Translations under genes and position numbers: made by a program | Notes under the pieces: generated by a model | The model's input: the letters and a program-made list of their open reading frames with translations, nothing else | What the model was told of the DNA's origin: nothing | Database searches by the model: none | Shown here: piece by piece, positions 24,024 to 32,893 of the stretch | Numbering within the stretch: the first letter of the stretch is position 1 | Layout: each line of letters begins with the position of its first letter | Assembly (NCBI GenBank): GCA_902785455.1 | Contig: CACZYY010000034.1 | Span: forward strand, 1 to 53,771 | DNA length: 53,771 nt | Direction: 5' to 3' | From: an uncultured Spirochaetaceae bacterium | GTDB taxonomy: Bacteria; Spirochaetota; Spirochaetia; Treponematales; Treponemataceae

Positions 24024-26585
24024 ATGAGATCCCTCGCACAAAAAACAGCCATCAAATTCTCATTCTTTCTTGCGCTTATGGAGCTGGCACTTGCCGCGCA
24101 CTTTGTTTACATCGTTGATTTAAATGCACGCAGAACAAAGGATAATGAAATCCACACGGCCCTTGTTTCAATTCTGGACGCACTTAAAGGTGAAAATTCG
24201 CTTTATGCCGCCGAATCAAAACTTCCTTACTATATCACATACAGCATTTACGATGGTGAGACAAAAGAAATTCTTGCGACAAACGGGCCATTAATTCCAA
24301 TTCTCCCCGAAGCAGAAGAAAAACCCAGAATTTATCAGAAAAAATCATTTTATACGGACGGTGACTTAAATGTCGTTTATCAAACCCATAAAATCAAAAA
24401 AGGAAATACAACTTACGTGATTCAAGTTTCAAATTCCATTGACCGTGACAAGATGGCAAATATTTTCAATTTTATGACACCGAAATCACTGGCACTGGGA
24501 TTTATTCCGCTCCTTATAATCTCGTATTTCACTTCATTTTTTATCGCCAAACGAACGCTAAGGCCAATCGTAAAAATGACAAAGGCCGCTGCCAGCATTT
24601 CCACCTCAAATCTTGATGCCCTTCTCTCGGTCAGTTCAAAACATGACGAGCTTGATTCACTTGCACACACTTTCAATGATCTTTTCCGCCGCTTAAAGCA
24701 AGATTTTATAGCGTTAAATTCAGCAAATCAGGCAAAATCCAGTTTTTTGAGCAATATGAGTCATGAAATCCGAACTCCAATCAACGCAATTCTTGGTCTT
24801 GACGAAATGATTACACGAGAAAGCACGGAACCGCAGATTCAGTCTTATGCAAGGGACATCCAATCCAGCGGCAAATCGCTTCTTTCTATAATTAACGACA
24901 TTCTTGACTTCTCCAAAATAGAAGCCGGCAAAATGGAAATTATTCCAGTCGATTATGATTTATGCACGACAATTATCGACCTGGTGAACATGGTTTCGGG
25001 AAGAGCCGAAAAAAAGGGGCTTGATTTCATCATCAACATTGACAAAACCATGCCCCACAAGCTCAACGGCGATGAAACACGAATCAAACAATGTATTCTC
25101 AATATTCTCACGAATGCAATCAAATATACGCCAAAAGGTTCGGTCACTATGAACATCGGCTTTGAAAGAGCGGGCGAAAACAAAATCAACCTTTGGGCGC
25201 AGGTAATCGACACTGGAATCGGTATCAAGCAGGAAGACATCAAAAAACTTTTTGACCCGTTCGAACGAATTGAAGAAAGACGAAACAGGACAATCGAAGG
25301 AACAGGTTTGGGCATGAATATTGTCAAAAACCTTTTGCAGGAGATGGGTTCCAGACTCGACGTTAAAAGTGAATACGGCAAGGGAAGTGATTTCTCTTTC
25401 AAAGTGACTCAGGAAGTCCTCGACTGGGATGAGATTGGCACATACGAAGAAATTAAAGAAAAAGTTGAGGAAGAAGCTGGAGCCTACAAAGAAAGCTTTC
25501 AGGCTCCGGATGCAAGGATTCTCGTTGTTGACGATACACCGCTCAATCTTACTGTAATAAAAGGGCTTTTACGCAGCACAAGGATTCAAGTTGAAACTGC
25601 AGAAAGTGGATTCGATGCGCTCAAAATGGCACGAGGAAAGCAATACGACATAATTTTGATAGACCACCGAATGCCCAAAATGGACGGAATTGAAATGCTG
25701 CATGTTCTCCGGGGCGAAGAAACAAGCATAAACCAAAAGACAACGTGCATCGCTCTCACAGCAAACGCAATTTCCGGTGCGCGGGAAATGTATCTGGAAT
25801 CAGGTTTTGAAGACTATCTTTCAAAGCCGGTTGAAGCGAGCAAACTCGAAGAAATGCTCGTGCGTTACCTTCCCCCATCAAAAATCCTTCATGCAGGGCA
25901 AGAAGGCTACATCGAAAAAGAAAGTTCTTGGAACGGGCTCGAACGTCGTAAAAATGTGACCGTGAGCAAAGAAATTCATTTCGCACTTACCCTCTGGCAA
26001 GAACTTTTCGGTCTGGACATTTATTCAGCGATTCACAATTGCAGCTCAGGTGAAATATTCATGGAAGCCTGCAAGAATTTCTATAATTCAATCGAAGAAA
26101 AATCCGAGCTGATTGAACAATACAAGAACGCAGAAAACTGGAATGACTACACGGTTCTGGTTCATGCACTGAAAAGCAGCGCAAGGCTCATAGGTGCTAT
26201 GGAACTTTCTGAACAGGCGGCCTTTCTAGAACAATGCGGCGATGAGGCTAAAATTGGCGATCAGGAAGCCCTGACTTTAATAAACGAAAAGACGGGTCCG
26301 CTTCTCACACTTTACAAGAGCTACAGTCAGAAACTTGCCTCACTTTTGGGGATTCCGGCTGCCCCGCAAGAAGATAGTCGCCCCCAAATTGAGCAGGCAA
26401 AACTCAATGACGCCCTTTCTGCATTAAAAGAAGTCGTAAGTGTATTTGATTTTGACAGTGCGGACTCAATCATGGCAGAACTGGAAAAATATTCCATGCC
26501 AAAAGATTTTGAAGAAAAGTACAAGAAAATAAAAAAAGCAGTGCAATCCGTTGATCAGAACGAAATAATGACACTGCTTGCATAA
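24024..26585 (+). CDS. Hybrid sensor histidine kinase with receiver and Hpt domains
   Basis: An 853-residue multi-domain kinase. It has two membrane helices (about 12-32 and 150-172) around a periplasmic sensor, then HAMP, a HisKA domain with the phospho-acceptor His247 (MSHEIRTP), an ATPase domain (N, G1 DTGIGIKQED, GTGLGM), a receiver with Asp547 (IILIDHRMPKMDG) and a C-terminal Hpt domain with His714 (VHALKSSARLIGA). It therefore carries a whole phosphorelay and should hand phosphate to a separate response regulator that is not in this operon. AAGGAG precedes the ATG. It is the last gene of the phosphatase-thioesterase run; a truncated cloverleaf repeat follows it. Confidence 0.95.
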   Translation: MRSLAQKTAIKFSFFLALMELALAAHFVYIVDLNARRTKDNEIHTALVSILDALKGENSLYAAESKLPYYITYSIYDGETKEILATNGPLIPILPEAEEKPRIYQKKSFYTDGDLNVVYQTHKIKKGNTTYVIQVSNSIDRDKMANIFNFMTPKSLALGFIPLLIISYFTSFFIAKRTLRPIVKMTKAAASISTSNLDALLSVSSKHDELDSLAHTFNDLFRRLKQDFIALNSANQAKSSFLSNMSHEIRTPINAILGLDEMITRESTEPQIQSYARDIQSSGKSLLSIINDILDFSKIEAGKMEIIPVDYDLCTTIIDLVNMVSGRAEKKGLDFIINIDKTMPHKLNGDETRIKQCILNILTNAIKYTPKGSVTMNIGFERAGENKINLWAQVIDTGIGIKQEDIKKLFDPFERIEERRNRTIEGTGLGMNIVKNLLQEMGSRLDVKSEYGKGSDFSFKVTQEVLDWDEIGTYEEIKEKVEEEAGAYKESFQAPDARILVVDDTPLNLTVIKGLLRSTRIQVETAESGFDALKMARGKQYDIILIDHRMPKMDGIEMLHVLRGEETSINQKTTCIALTANAISGAREMYLESGFEDYLSKPVEASKLEEMLVRYLPPSKILHAGQEGYIEKESSWNGLERRKNVTVSKEIHFALTLWQELFGLDIYSAIHNCSSGEIFMEACKNFYNSIEEKSELIEQYKNAENWNDYTVLVHALKSSARLIGAMELSEQAAFLEQCGDEAKIGDQEALTLINEKTGPLLTLYKSYSQKLASLLGIPAAPQEDSRPQIEQAKLNDALSALKEVVSVFDFDSADSIMAELEKYSMPKDFEEKYKKIKKAVQSVDQNEIMTLLA

Positions 26586-26590
26586 AGAAA

Positions 26591-26637
26591 TACCACACAA
26601 AATGGATTTTGCGTAGCAAAATCGAATCTGTGTGGCA
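26591..26637 (-). repeat. Cloverleaf palindromic repeat, copy C (shortened)
   Basis: The right arm AATCTGTGTGGCA (26625-26637) and inner hairpin GATTTTGC-GTA-GCAAAATC (26605-26623) are intact. The left arm is reduced to TACCACACA, and the GGGATTCC hairpin is missing. It lies between the convergent kinase and efp genes. Confidence 0.82.
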
Positions 26638-26657
26638 ATATAAAAATTCTGTTCGAA

Positions 26658-27227
26658 TTAGTCCTTTGCGCGCTCTACGAATGAACCGTCGCGTGTATCA
26701 ATTACGATGCGGTCATCTGTGTTACAGAACAATGGAACTTTAACTTCCATACCTGTGTCGAGGGTAGCAGGTTTTGTTGATTTTCCTGATGTATCACCCT
26801 TAACGCCTGGCTCACAGTATGTGATTGTGCGAGTTACCTGGATTGGCAAGCGAACACCAACCGGCTTCTCGTTGTAGTATGTGATTTTTACTTCGTAGTC
26901 ATCATCCGGAGAGATGTAACCAGCGTTGTCGCCGAGGTAGTCCTTCTCCAAAGTGATGTCATCGTATGTTTCCTGATCCATGAAGTGATAGTCGTTTCCA
27001 TCGATGTAAGAAAGTTTTACGTTCTTCTCAACAAGCTCAACTTCCTCGAATTTCTCACCAGCATCAAGACCCAAGTCCTGAGTTCCGCCAGTAACGATGT
27101 TTGCAACACGGAGTTTTGTAACCATGCCCTGGCGACCAGACTTCTGACCGAGCATCTTCTGAACGATGAGCGGAGCACCTTCATACATGAAAGCTGTTCC
27201 GACTTTGATTTCGTTTGTCATCAACAT
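26658..27227 (-). CDS. efp: Elongation factor P, arginine-loop type
   Basis: A 189-residue translation factor that relieves ribosomes stalled at proline runs. The three-domain EF-P fold is recognisable through TAFMYEGAPLIVQKM, VANIVTGG and the C-terminal TDDRIVIDTRDGSFVERAKD. The loop that enters the peptidyl-transferase centre reads QKSGRQGM, with Arg32 where lysine-modified EF-Ps have Lys34. This is the substrate type of EarP, which is encoded at 17878-19161. GAGG lies nine bases before the chosen ATG, and this start places the arginine exactly at 32. It is transcribed divergently from the DUF4143 pseudogene. Confidence 0.96.
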   Translation of the reverse strand: MLMTNEIKVGTAFMYEGAPLIVQKMLGQKSGRQGMVTKLRVANIVTGGTQDLGLDAGEKFEEVELVEKNVKLSYIDGNDYHFMDQETYDDITLEKDYLGDNAGYISPDDDYEVKITYYNEKPVGVRLPIQVTRTITYCEPGVKGDTSGKSTKPATLDTGMEVKVPLFCNTDDRIVIDTRDGSFVERAKD

Positions 27228-27388
27228 AATATGTTACCTCAAAAAAATAGAATAAAGTTTAATGATTTATTCTAATGTATTTTCTGGAGATATTCAACAG
27301 TTGGGCAGGAGGGGCGAAGAGGTCCCTCAAAACAAATCCCGGTTTTAGATTTTTGGAACTCATAAGACAGATTAATGAGTAAAAACTT

Positions 27389-27437
27389 AGTTAAGGGGGT
27401 AATATTCGGAATTATATGAAATAATACCCCCTTAACT
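27389..27437. promoter_or_regulatory. Inverted repeat between efp and the DUF4143 pseudogene
   Basis: AGTTAAGGGGGTA (27389-27401) and TACCCCCTTAACT (27425-27437) are perfect 13-base arms around a 23-base loop, about 50 bases before the ATPase start. It may be an operator or an RNA hairpin. The rest of the 258-base gap shows no other clear signal. Confidence 0.55.
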
Positions 27438-27485
27438 TGCATTTATCTCAAGATTTGAATACAATAAAATATCGAAGGTAGAAAT

Positions 27486-28684
27486 ATGAAGTATTACAAA
27501 CGCGAATCCTACTTAAAGAAGATACGAGGATTTTACAACGATACGGAAATCATCAAGGTTATTACCGGGATCCGACGCTGCGGAAAATCAAGCCTTATGC
27601 AGACAATCGCGAAGGAGCTTGAGGGAAATGGCGTTTCAGAAGAATACATAATCTACTTCGATCTTGACAAGCGTGGTTACAGAAATATTAAAACTCCAGA
27701 CCAGCTGGAAAAACTCATAGAAGACAACATAAAAGTAAAAGGTCTCAAGTATCTTTTTATTGATGAAGTTCAGAATGTAACAGACTTTGAAGAAGTTCTT
27801 AACGGATTTCGAGATGAAGGCGACATTTCAATTTTTATAACAGGCTCAAATTCCTATCTTTTGAGCGGGGAGCTTATCACAAAGCTTACGGGCCGTTATC
27901 TTGAATTTGAAATTTTTCCTCTGAACTTCCAGGAATATCTTGGAATGAAAGCTTTTTTCAAAAAGGACATCAGTCAGAATCTTGTACAGGAATTTGACAA
28001 TTATCTCATTGAAGGAGGATTTCCCAAGGCCGTTCAGTATGATTCTCTTCAGGATAAAAAAACTTATGTCACAGGCGTAATATCTGAGATTTTTCAGAAG
28101 GATATCAAACGACGGGTAAAAATCAGAAATGTTTCTGTCTTTCAGAAAATCCAGCAGTACCTCATAAATAATTTTGGAGCCACTACAAGCCTCACAAACA
28201 TGCTTGAAGCTCTTGAGAAGGACGGCACAAAAATCAAAAGAGAGACTCTGAATAACTATATCAAGATTCTTTGTAATGCAAAAATCCTTTACGAATGCAG
28301 CCGCTTTGACTTAAAGTCTAAGAAATCCATAGCAGGAGAAAAGAAATATTATCTTTCTGACCTGGGATTTTACTACTCAACAAATACTGACAACCGCATA
28401 AATTACGGCCCGGTAATGGAAAATATTGCCTATATTTATGCCCGCTCAAACGATTATTCAGTAGTGACTTCATACTCCGCAAGGATATTGATTACGCGTA
28501 TCTTCAAATCTGCATGACAATTATGTCCAGTCAGGAAACTGAAGAGCGCGAATACAGGCCTCTTGAATCAATAAAGGATAACTATCCAAAATATGTCCTT
28601 ACCAGAAGCGACCCCATCCAGCACCGTAACGGAATCATTCACAAGAATATGCCTGACCTTATGCAAAATGGAGAATTGTTTTAA
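27486..28684 (+). pseudogene. DUF4143 AAA ATPase, broken near the C-terminus
   Basis: The first frame encodes 343 residues: a P-loop (GIRRCGKSSLM), Walker B (YLFIDEVQN), sensor segment (ISIFITGSNSYLLSGE) and most of the DUF4143 domain. It runs out of frame at about 28475 and stops at 28517. The remaining C-terminus continues in another frame (LRKDIDYAYLQICM to NGELF, stop 28682-28684), without the conserved LECDF-type nuclease-like segment expected at the join. A small deletion that is not a multiple of three explains this. Intact family members have been proposed to act in toxin-antitoxin or defence settings. A full paralogue is at 35632-36933. Confidence 0.85.
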
Positions 28685-28697
28685 AAGCTATTGAGCT

Positions 28698-28723
28698 AAT
28701 CAACCGGCTGCACGGCGGGACGG
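28698..28723. repeat. AATCAAC-type element, copy 2 (short)
   Basis: AATCAACCGGCT followed by GCACGGCGGGACGG matches the two ends of the longer element at 29537-29617 with the middle missing. It lies directly after the 3' end of the HEPN-type locus. Confidence 0.55.
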
Positions 28724-28727
28724 AAAA

Positions 28728-29511
28728 TTATTTGCTAAATCCATAATATTGATACCAGATATCATCTAAAATGCTCTCGAAAGTCGGAAGATTGTATTTG
28801 TTGAGCTCATCTTTTATGAACTGCCCCTTATCAAGAAACTGGAAATCCCTAAAAAATGCCATAATACCAGCTGCAGTGGACTGAGTTTCGATTCGATTTT
28901 TCGTTCTTTCAATTCCTTCTTTAACATCTTTTGACAAAATATCATTTTTCCATTCGTCAGAATTCATAGTAATGTAAGTCGAATGGTTAAAAATAAACTC
29001 TGCTAAATCATCTTTTTCCTTTTCGTGAATTTCACAGAGCTTCTTTCCAAGGCAAAAGCCCAGTTTTTCCGCCGCAACATCCATAACTTCATCCCACTTT
29101 TTTGTACTTATTGAATTTATCATCTTCACTTTTGTGATAATATTTTTCCAGCGGCTCCATATTCTCAGGATGAGCGACTTTGTTTCTTATCTGAAGAATC
29201 GAAAACTCATTGTCACTGTCAACAAAAAGACTGTAATTTTCTTCATTGAAAAACTCGTCGCCAAAAGAAGCTTTTAGCCCACTCCATGAAGATTTTAGGA
29301 TTTGAAGCAAAAGATACAAATCCAACTCACAGAAATTCGTCCATTCACGCTTGTGCCATGAGGGTAGAGAATCAAGAATCGAATCACAATAAGACTTCCA
29401 GTCGTCGTTTCCTTTCCATTTTGGAAAAACATCCTGCATCATGTTTGAGATATAAGGTGTAAGAACATACAATTTTTCGTATGTGTCCTGTAAAATTCTG
29501 ATTGATTCCAT
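28728..29511 (-). pseudogene. Swt1-like HEPN protein, frameshifted at an A6 tract
   Basis: Two overlapping minus-strand frames (29511-29089 and 29129-28728) read as one 260-residue protein if one base is removed from the run of six A (plus-strand T6, 29098-29103). The upstream part is helical and contains DLYLLLQILKSSWSG and LQIRNKVAHPENME, the R-x4-H motif (RNKVAH) of HEPN ribonucleases in a Swt1-type context. The downstream part is helical with no motif I recognise. The start is the ATG at 29511, with AAGGA upstream. It could be a real pseudogene, a phase-variable gene, two separate overlapping genes, or an assembly error. It lies between two AATCAAC elements next to the Shedu gene. Confidence 0.6.
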
Positions 29512-29536
29512 AAGTTTTTCCTTTTTATTTTGCGCC

Positions 29537-29617
29537 AATCAACCAGCTACCGCCCTTTCGCCCTTCGCTCACGCTCATTACCGCAAGCGGTAACTTCGGG
29601 GCTACACGGCGGGGCGG
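29537..29617. repeat. AATCAAC-type element, copy 3 (long)
   Basis: It begins AATCAACCAGCTA and ends GGCTACACGGCGGGGCGG, with a perfect 16-base palindrome TTACCGCAAGCGGTAA at 29578-29593. With the copy at 28698 it brackets the HEPN-type gene. The remaining bases to the Shedu stop codon are AT-rich and featureless. Confidence 0.62.
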
Positions 29618-29704
29618 TGATTTGTGGGATATAGGGGGGATTTATTTGCTGTTAAGGCAATAAATCATAAAAAAGTCTGGTCAAAACATTTGATTTTTGG
29701 TTTT

Positions 29705-30898
29705 TTATGACTCCAAAAATTTTACTGTTATGTCAATCCGTTTTATCAAGTCGTCATACGACAGAATTTCAGCAATATTCTTATAACGACGTTGTATGAT
29801 TTCAAAATCCTCTTGTTGTTCTTTGTTTAGTTTATTACTACGTCCCATAATAATAAGAGCATTTGGATTTACAATTTTTAGTTCAAGACCATTCTTTATA
29901 GAAAGTTTTGAGTTTAATTTCTTTTCGTTTTCTTTTGCATTCTTCATTAAATGATAAATGTACTTTTCAGACTGTTGAATTGCACCTTCTAATTCTGAGG
30001 ACGGAACATAATTATTTCTATAATTGTTCTTTTTAAGCAAATCAAATATTGGTTTCTTAATCTCTACAATATCAATAAACCCATTGTAATCAGCCAACAG
30101 AATATCTATGAATTTGTTTTTTCCAAAGATAGTCTTGATATGTACATTTGCATTCACATATACATATTTCGGATAAAGTACCTGAATAAAATTCAAAATT
30201 TCATTTTGATAATCTTTTTCCGAGGTAGTTAAATTTTCAAGCATTGCTGAAAGTCTTTGTCGAAACGCTTTCAAGCGATAGATATCAACTGTTTTATAAT
30301 CGATTAAATTGTTTACTTTTATACCAGATTCATGCTTTTGCAAGAATTCCTGATATTTTTGCTCATAGTCATTTTTCAAGGCAAAAAATTTACTTAGCAT
30401 TAGATAAATGCGACTTTCTGTATACTTTTTCAGTTCCGTTTGATTTGGAAAAGATTTTAATACAGAACGGAAGTCTTTTTCAGATATCGCATTTTTTGCA
30501 TTTCCACCAATAATCATCGGTTCTGACACACCAAGCGCATTTATTTTTTCAAAGAGAGAAAAATTACGTGGTGTAATAAACCACTTTTCATCTATTTTAC
30601 AATTCTTGTGAATATAAACATCGAAACTAATACGGAATATCTTTTTATCAAGTTTGAAATAGAAATCATCTTCCAGATTAAAAAGTTCTGCAATCTGGAA
30701 AGAAAAATTGTTTTCACCATTACGCTCGGAATGCTTTGTATCTCTTGAAACAAGGAACTTATTTTTCAAGAGATAACTTCCAGAGGATTCTAATTCATCT
30801 AGAATCCAATCTGTTGTCTTTTTTAATTCAGATACGGGATTTTCATATACTTGAAAAACGAGCAATAATGCTGTATCAGTTCGCTTTACAGAAAACAT
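29705..30898 (-). CDS. sduA: Shedu anti-phage protein SduA (DUF4263 nuclease)
   Basis: A 397-residue protein matching the single-gene Shedu defence family. The C-terminal DUF4263 domain (about residues 225-390) has the PD-(D/E)xK-like pattern: Glu233 (QNEILNFIQ), Asp265 (FIDILLADYNG), the Glu279-x-Lys281 pair (IVEIKKP) and Gln309 (AIQQSEKYI), followed by ALIIMGRSNKLNKEQQEDFE and the closing AEILSYDDLIKRID. The N-terminal 200 residues are the variable regulatory part and look unlike a known domain. It starts 12 bases after the stop of the FGE-like lipoprotein gene, in the same direction, so it may be read from that operon's promoter. It has only a weak ribosome-binding site of its own. Confidence 0.88.
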   Translation of the reverse strand: MFSVKRTDTALLLVFQVYENPVSELKKTTDWILDELESSGSYLLKNKFLVSRDTKHSERNGENNFSFQIAELFNLEDDFYFKLDKKIFRISFDVYIHKNCKIDEKWFITPRNFSLFEKINALGVSEPMIIGGNAKNAISEKDFRSVLKSFPNQTELKKYTESRIYLMLSKFFALKNDYEQKYQEFLQKHESGIKVNNLIDYKTVDIYRLKAFRQRLSAMLENLTTSEKDYQNEILNFIQVLYPKYVYVNANVHIKTIFGKNKFIDILLADYNGFIDIVEIKKPIFDLLKKNNYRNNYVPSSELEGAIQQSEKYIYHLMKNAKENEKKLNSKLSIKNGLELKIVNPNALIIMGRSNKLNKEQQEDFEIIQRRYKNIAEILSYDDLIKRIDITVKFLES

Positions 30899-30910
30899 AC
30901 TTTTCTTTAC

Positions 30911-32884
30911 TTACTCCGCATTACGGGCAACACGAATTCCAAGTTCATTTTCGAGCCAATAATCACTTATCCCCACATAACTGCTTGTATTATATTTGCG
31001 CTGAGATCCCCTTTTATAAATTTCCATTGAAGTATGTGTATATACACTTCCACCTCGAACGACATTAGCAGAAGCAAAATCAGTATTATGAACAGGGTTT
31101 GTTAGCTCACCTATGCCCCAATCTGAAAAACGATCATAACATAATTCAGCGACATTTCCTGTCATGTCATATATCGAAAGTTTATTTGCTTTTTTTGTCC
31201 CTACGGAAGAAAATTCTTTTACATTTGTATTTCCTGTAGTATTATCATAATACCACGCTACATCATCGAGATTGTTGCTTCCTGCATATTTATACTTATC
31301 GTGCTCGTCTGAAGAACCGCCACTAGCGGCAAATTCCCATTCACAGTCCGTTGGTAAGCGGTATCCATTTTGTGCTTTCTTCCAAACAAAATCTCCACTT
31401 ATATTTGTATCATCACGCCACACTTTATTTCCACGATAATATACTGGAGTAAAACCTTTGTATTCACTGTAGGCATTAAGCCATACGCATGCCATTTTCC
31501 AATTGATGTTTGTTGCGGGAACAAAGTTTTTGTACTGGTCATTTGAGGCATAACCTTTGTTAGCAGAACTCAGGTTGTACCCATTATCCTTCGCCCATGT
31601 ATACACTTCAAGCCACAATTCATAAGTCAGTTCATATTGTGCAATTTGGAAACTAGAAAGCGTGATTTTTGGTCTTTCAGAACTTGAATTCGGGTCGCCC
31701 AAATAGAAACTTCCACCAGGAACTGAAATCATTGCTGCATAGTCTTTTCCCCATTGTGCATACAACGCTAAATCTCCAGTCACGGTAATCGAGCTTCCCG
31801 CACTATAGCCCAGTCCATTTCCGTCTGCCTTTGTGTTCCATTTCGTAAAAGCGTAGCCAAGTTTTTCCAAGTTACCTGTGTTTCCTAAAACTGTATAATT
31901 ACTTCCTTTATTCACTGTTACGCTTGAAGGGACTTCGCCTCCACTTGCTCCGTTGGGATAATATGTGATAGTACATTGAACAGGCTGCCATTTTGCGTAA
32001 AGAGTGATATCACCTGTAACAGTATATGGGAAATTAACTTTTGTTTCTGGAGTAAAGTTCTCTGTGGTATACCACCCTTCAAGGCTTGCATCTGTTTTCG
32101 ATGTTGCAGGTTCAGTCTCAATGTAACCTGTTTGCTGTGGCGAAATTGTTGTTCCGCCATCTGTAACGAATGTAACAGAAAAAAATTGCAGCCATTTCGC
32201 ATATAGTATTGTATCTTCTGTTAAGACCATAGGAAAGTCAACTTTCTGAGTAAGGCCTAAATCTTTGAACCAACCAGCAAAAGTATAACCATCAAGCATT
32301 GTTTCAGGAGAAGCTTCTATTTTAGTTGTTCTGAATGAAGCTACTTCGCTTCCACCATTTGCCTCAAATGACACCTGATAAGTCGGAAGCCATTTTGCAT
32401 AGAACGTTGTTGGCTTGGTCAGTGTGTACGGGAAATTTACAGGTTCACCTGAAAAATCAGATTGTACATACCATCCTGCAAAAATATAATTCGTTCTACT
32501 CGAATTCGGTGCAGTTTCAATTATACCTGTTTTGTAAGATTCAATCGCATCACCACCATTGGTTTCAAAAGTTACTGTAAATTTCTGATACCATCTAGCA
32601 TAAAGAGTTGTGTCTTCTTTGATCTCAAGGGGAAATGTAAGTACAGAATCGGAAAAATCTGATTTTTTATGCCAGCCAGCAAACGTAAAATCAGTACGAG
32701 AAGTAACAGGACAAACTTTTATTTCGTTAGTACGGTAAGAATCCACAGAACTTCCACCATTGGTTGTAAAATCAACCTTATATAATCCTGTTGCATCAAT
32801 AAAAAAAGGATTTTCACATGAAATGAGCAAAGTAGAAATTACAATTTGAAAAATAAGAAATATAGATTTGAATAATTGTCTCAT
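30911..32884 (-). CDS. Lipoprotein with five InlB-type repeats and an FGE-sulfatase domain
   Basis: A 657-residue surface or periplasmic lipoprotein (lipobox STLLISC near residue 23). Residues about 35-370 hold five Listeria/Bacteroides (InlB B-type) repeats of about 65 residues, each running from a TTNGG-like strand to LYA(K/R)W. The C-terminal domain (about 385-655) is of formylglycine-generating-enzyme (SUMF1) type: VPGGSFYLGD, YELTYELWLEV, GYRLPTDCEWEFAASGG, GNVAELCYDRF and VVRGGS. The paired active-site cysteines of true FGE are not evident, so a binding role is as likely as catalysis. AGGAG precedes the ATG. It follows the CsgG-like gene by nine bases and precedes sduA by 12. Confidence 0.88.
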   Translation of the reverse strand: MRQLFKSIFLIFQIVISTLLISCENPFFIDATGLYKVDFTTNGGSSVDSYRTNEIKVCPVTSRTDFTFAGWHKKSDFSDSVLTFPLEIKEDTTLYARWYQKFTVTFETNGGDAIESYKTGIIETAPNSSRTNYIFAGWYVQSDFSGEPVNFPYTLTKPTTFYAKWLPTYQVSFEANGGSEVASFRTTKIEASPETMLDGYTFAGWFKDLGLTQKVDFPMVLTEDTILYAKWLQFFSVTFVTDGGTTISPQQTGYIETEPATSKTDASLEGWYTTENFTPETKVNFPYTVTGDITLYAKWQPVQCTITYYPNGASGGEVPSSVTVNKGSNYTVLGNTGNLEKLGYAFTKWNTKADGNGLGYSAGSSITVTGDLALYAQWGKDYAAMISVPGGSFYLGDPNSSSERPKITLSSFQIAQYELTYELWLEVYTWAKDNGYNLSSANKGYASNDQYKNFVPATNINWKMACVWLNAYSEYKGFTPVYYRGNKVWRDDTNISGDFVWKKAQNGYRLPTDCEWEFAASGGSSDEHDKYKYAGSNNLDDVAWYYDNTTGNTNVKEFSSVGTKKANKLSIYDMTGNVAELCYDRFSDWGIGELTNPVHNTDFASANVVRGGSVYTHTSMEIYKRGSQRKYNTSSYVGISDYWLENELGIRVARNAE

Positions 32885-32893
32885 AAGAATCTC

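Noticed and set aside
29089-29129. Programmed -1 frameshift at the A6 run in the HEPN-type gene
   Set aside because: In the upstream frame the run is read C-AAA-AAA-G, which is not a good slippery heptamer, and the frames need a +1 shift, not -1.
28698-29617. Integron attC sites around the HEPN gene
   Set aside because: I looked for GTTRRRY/RYYYAAC core sites because treponemal integrons exist, but no paired cores with the right geometry are present.
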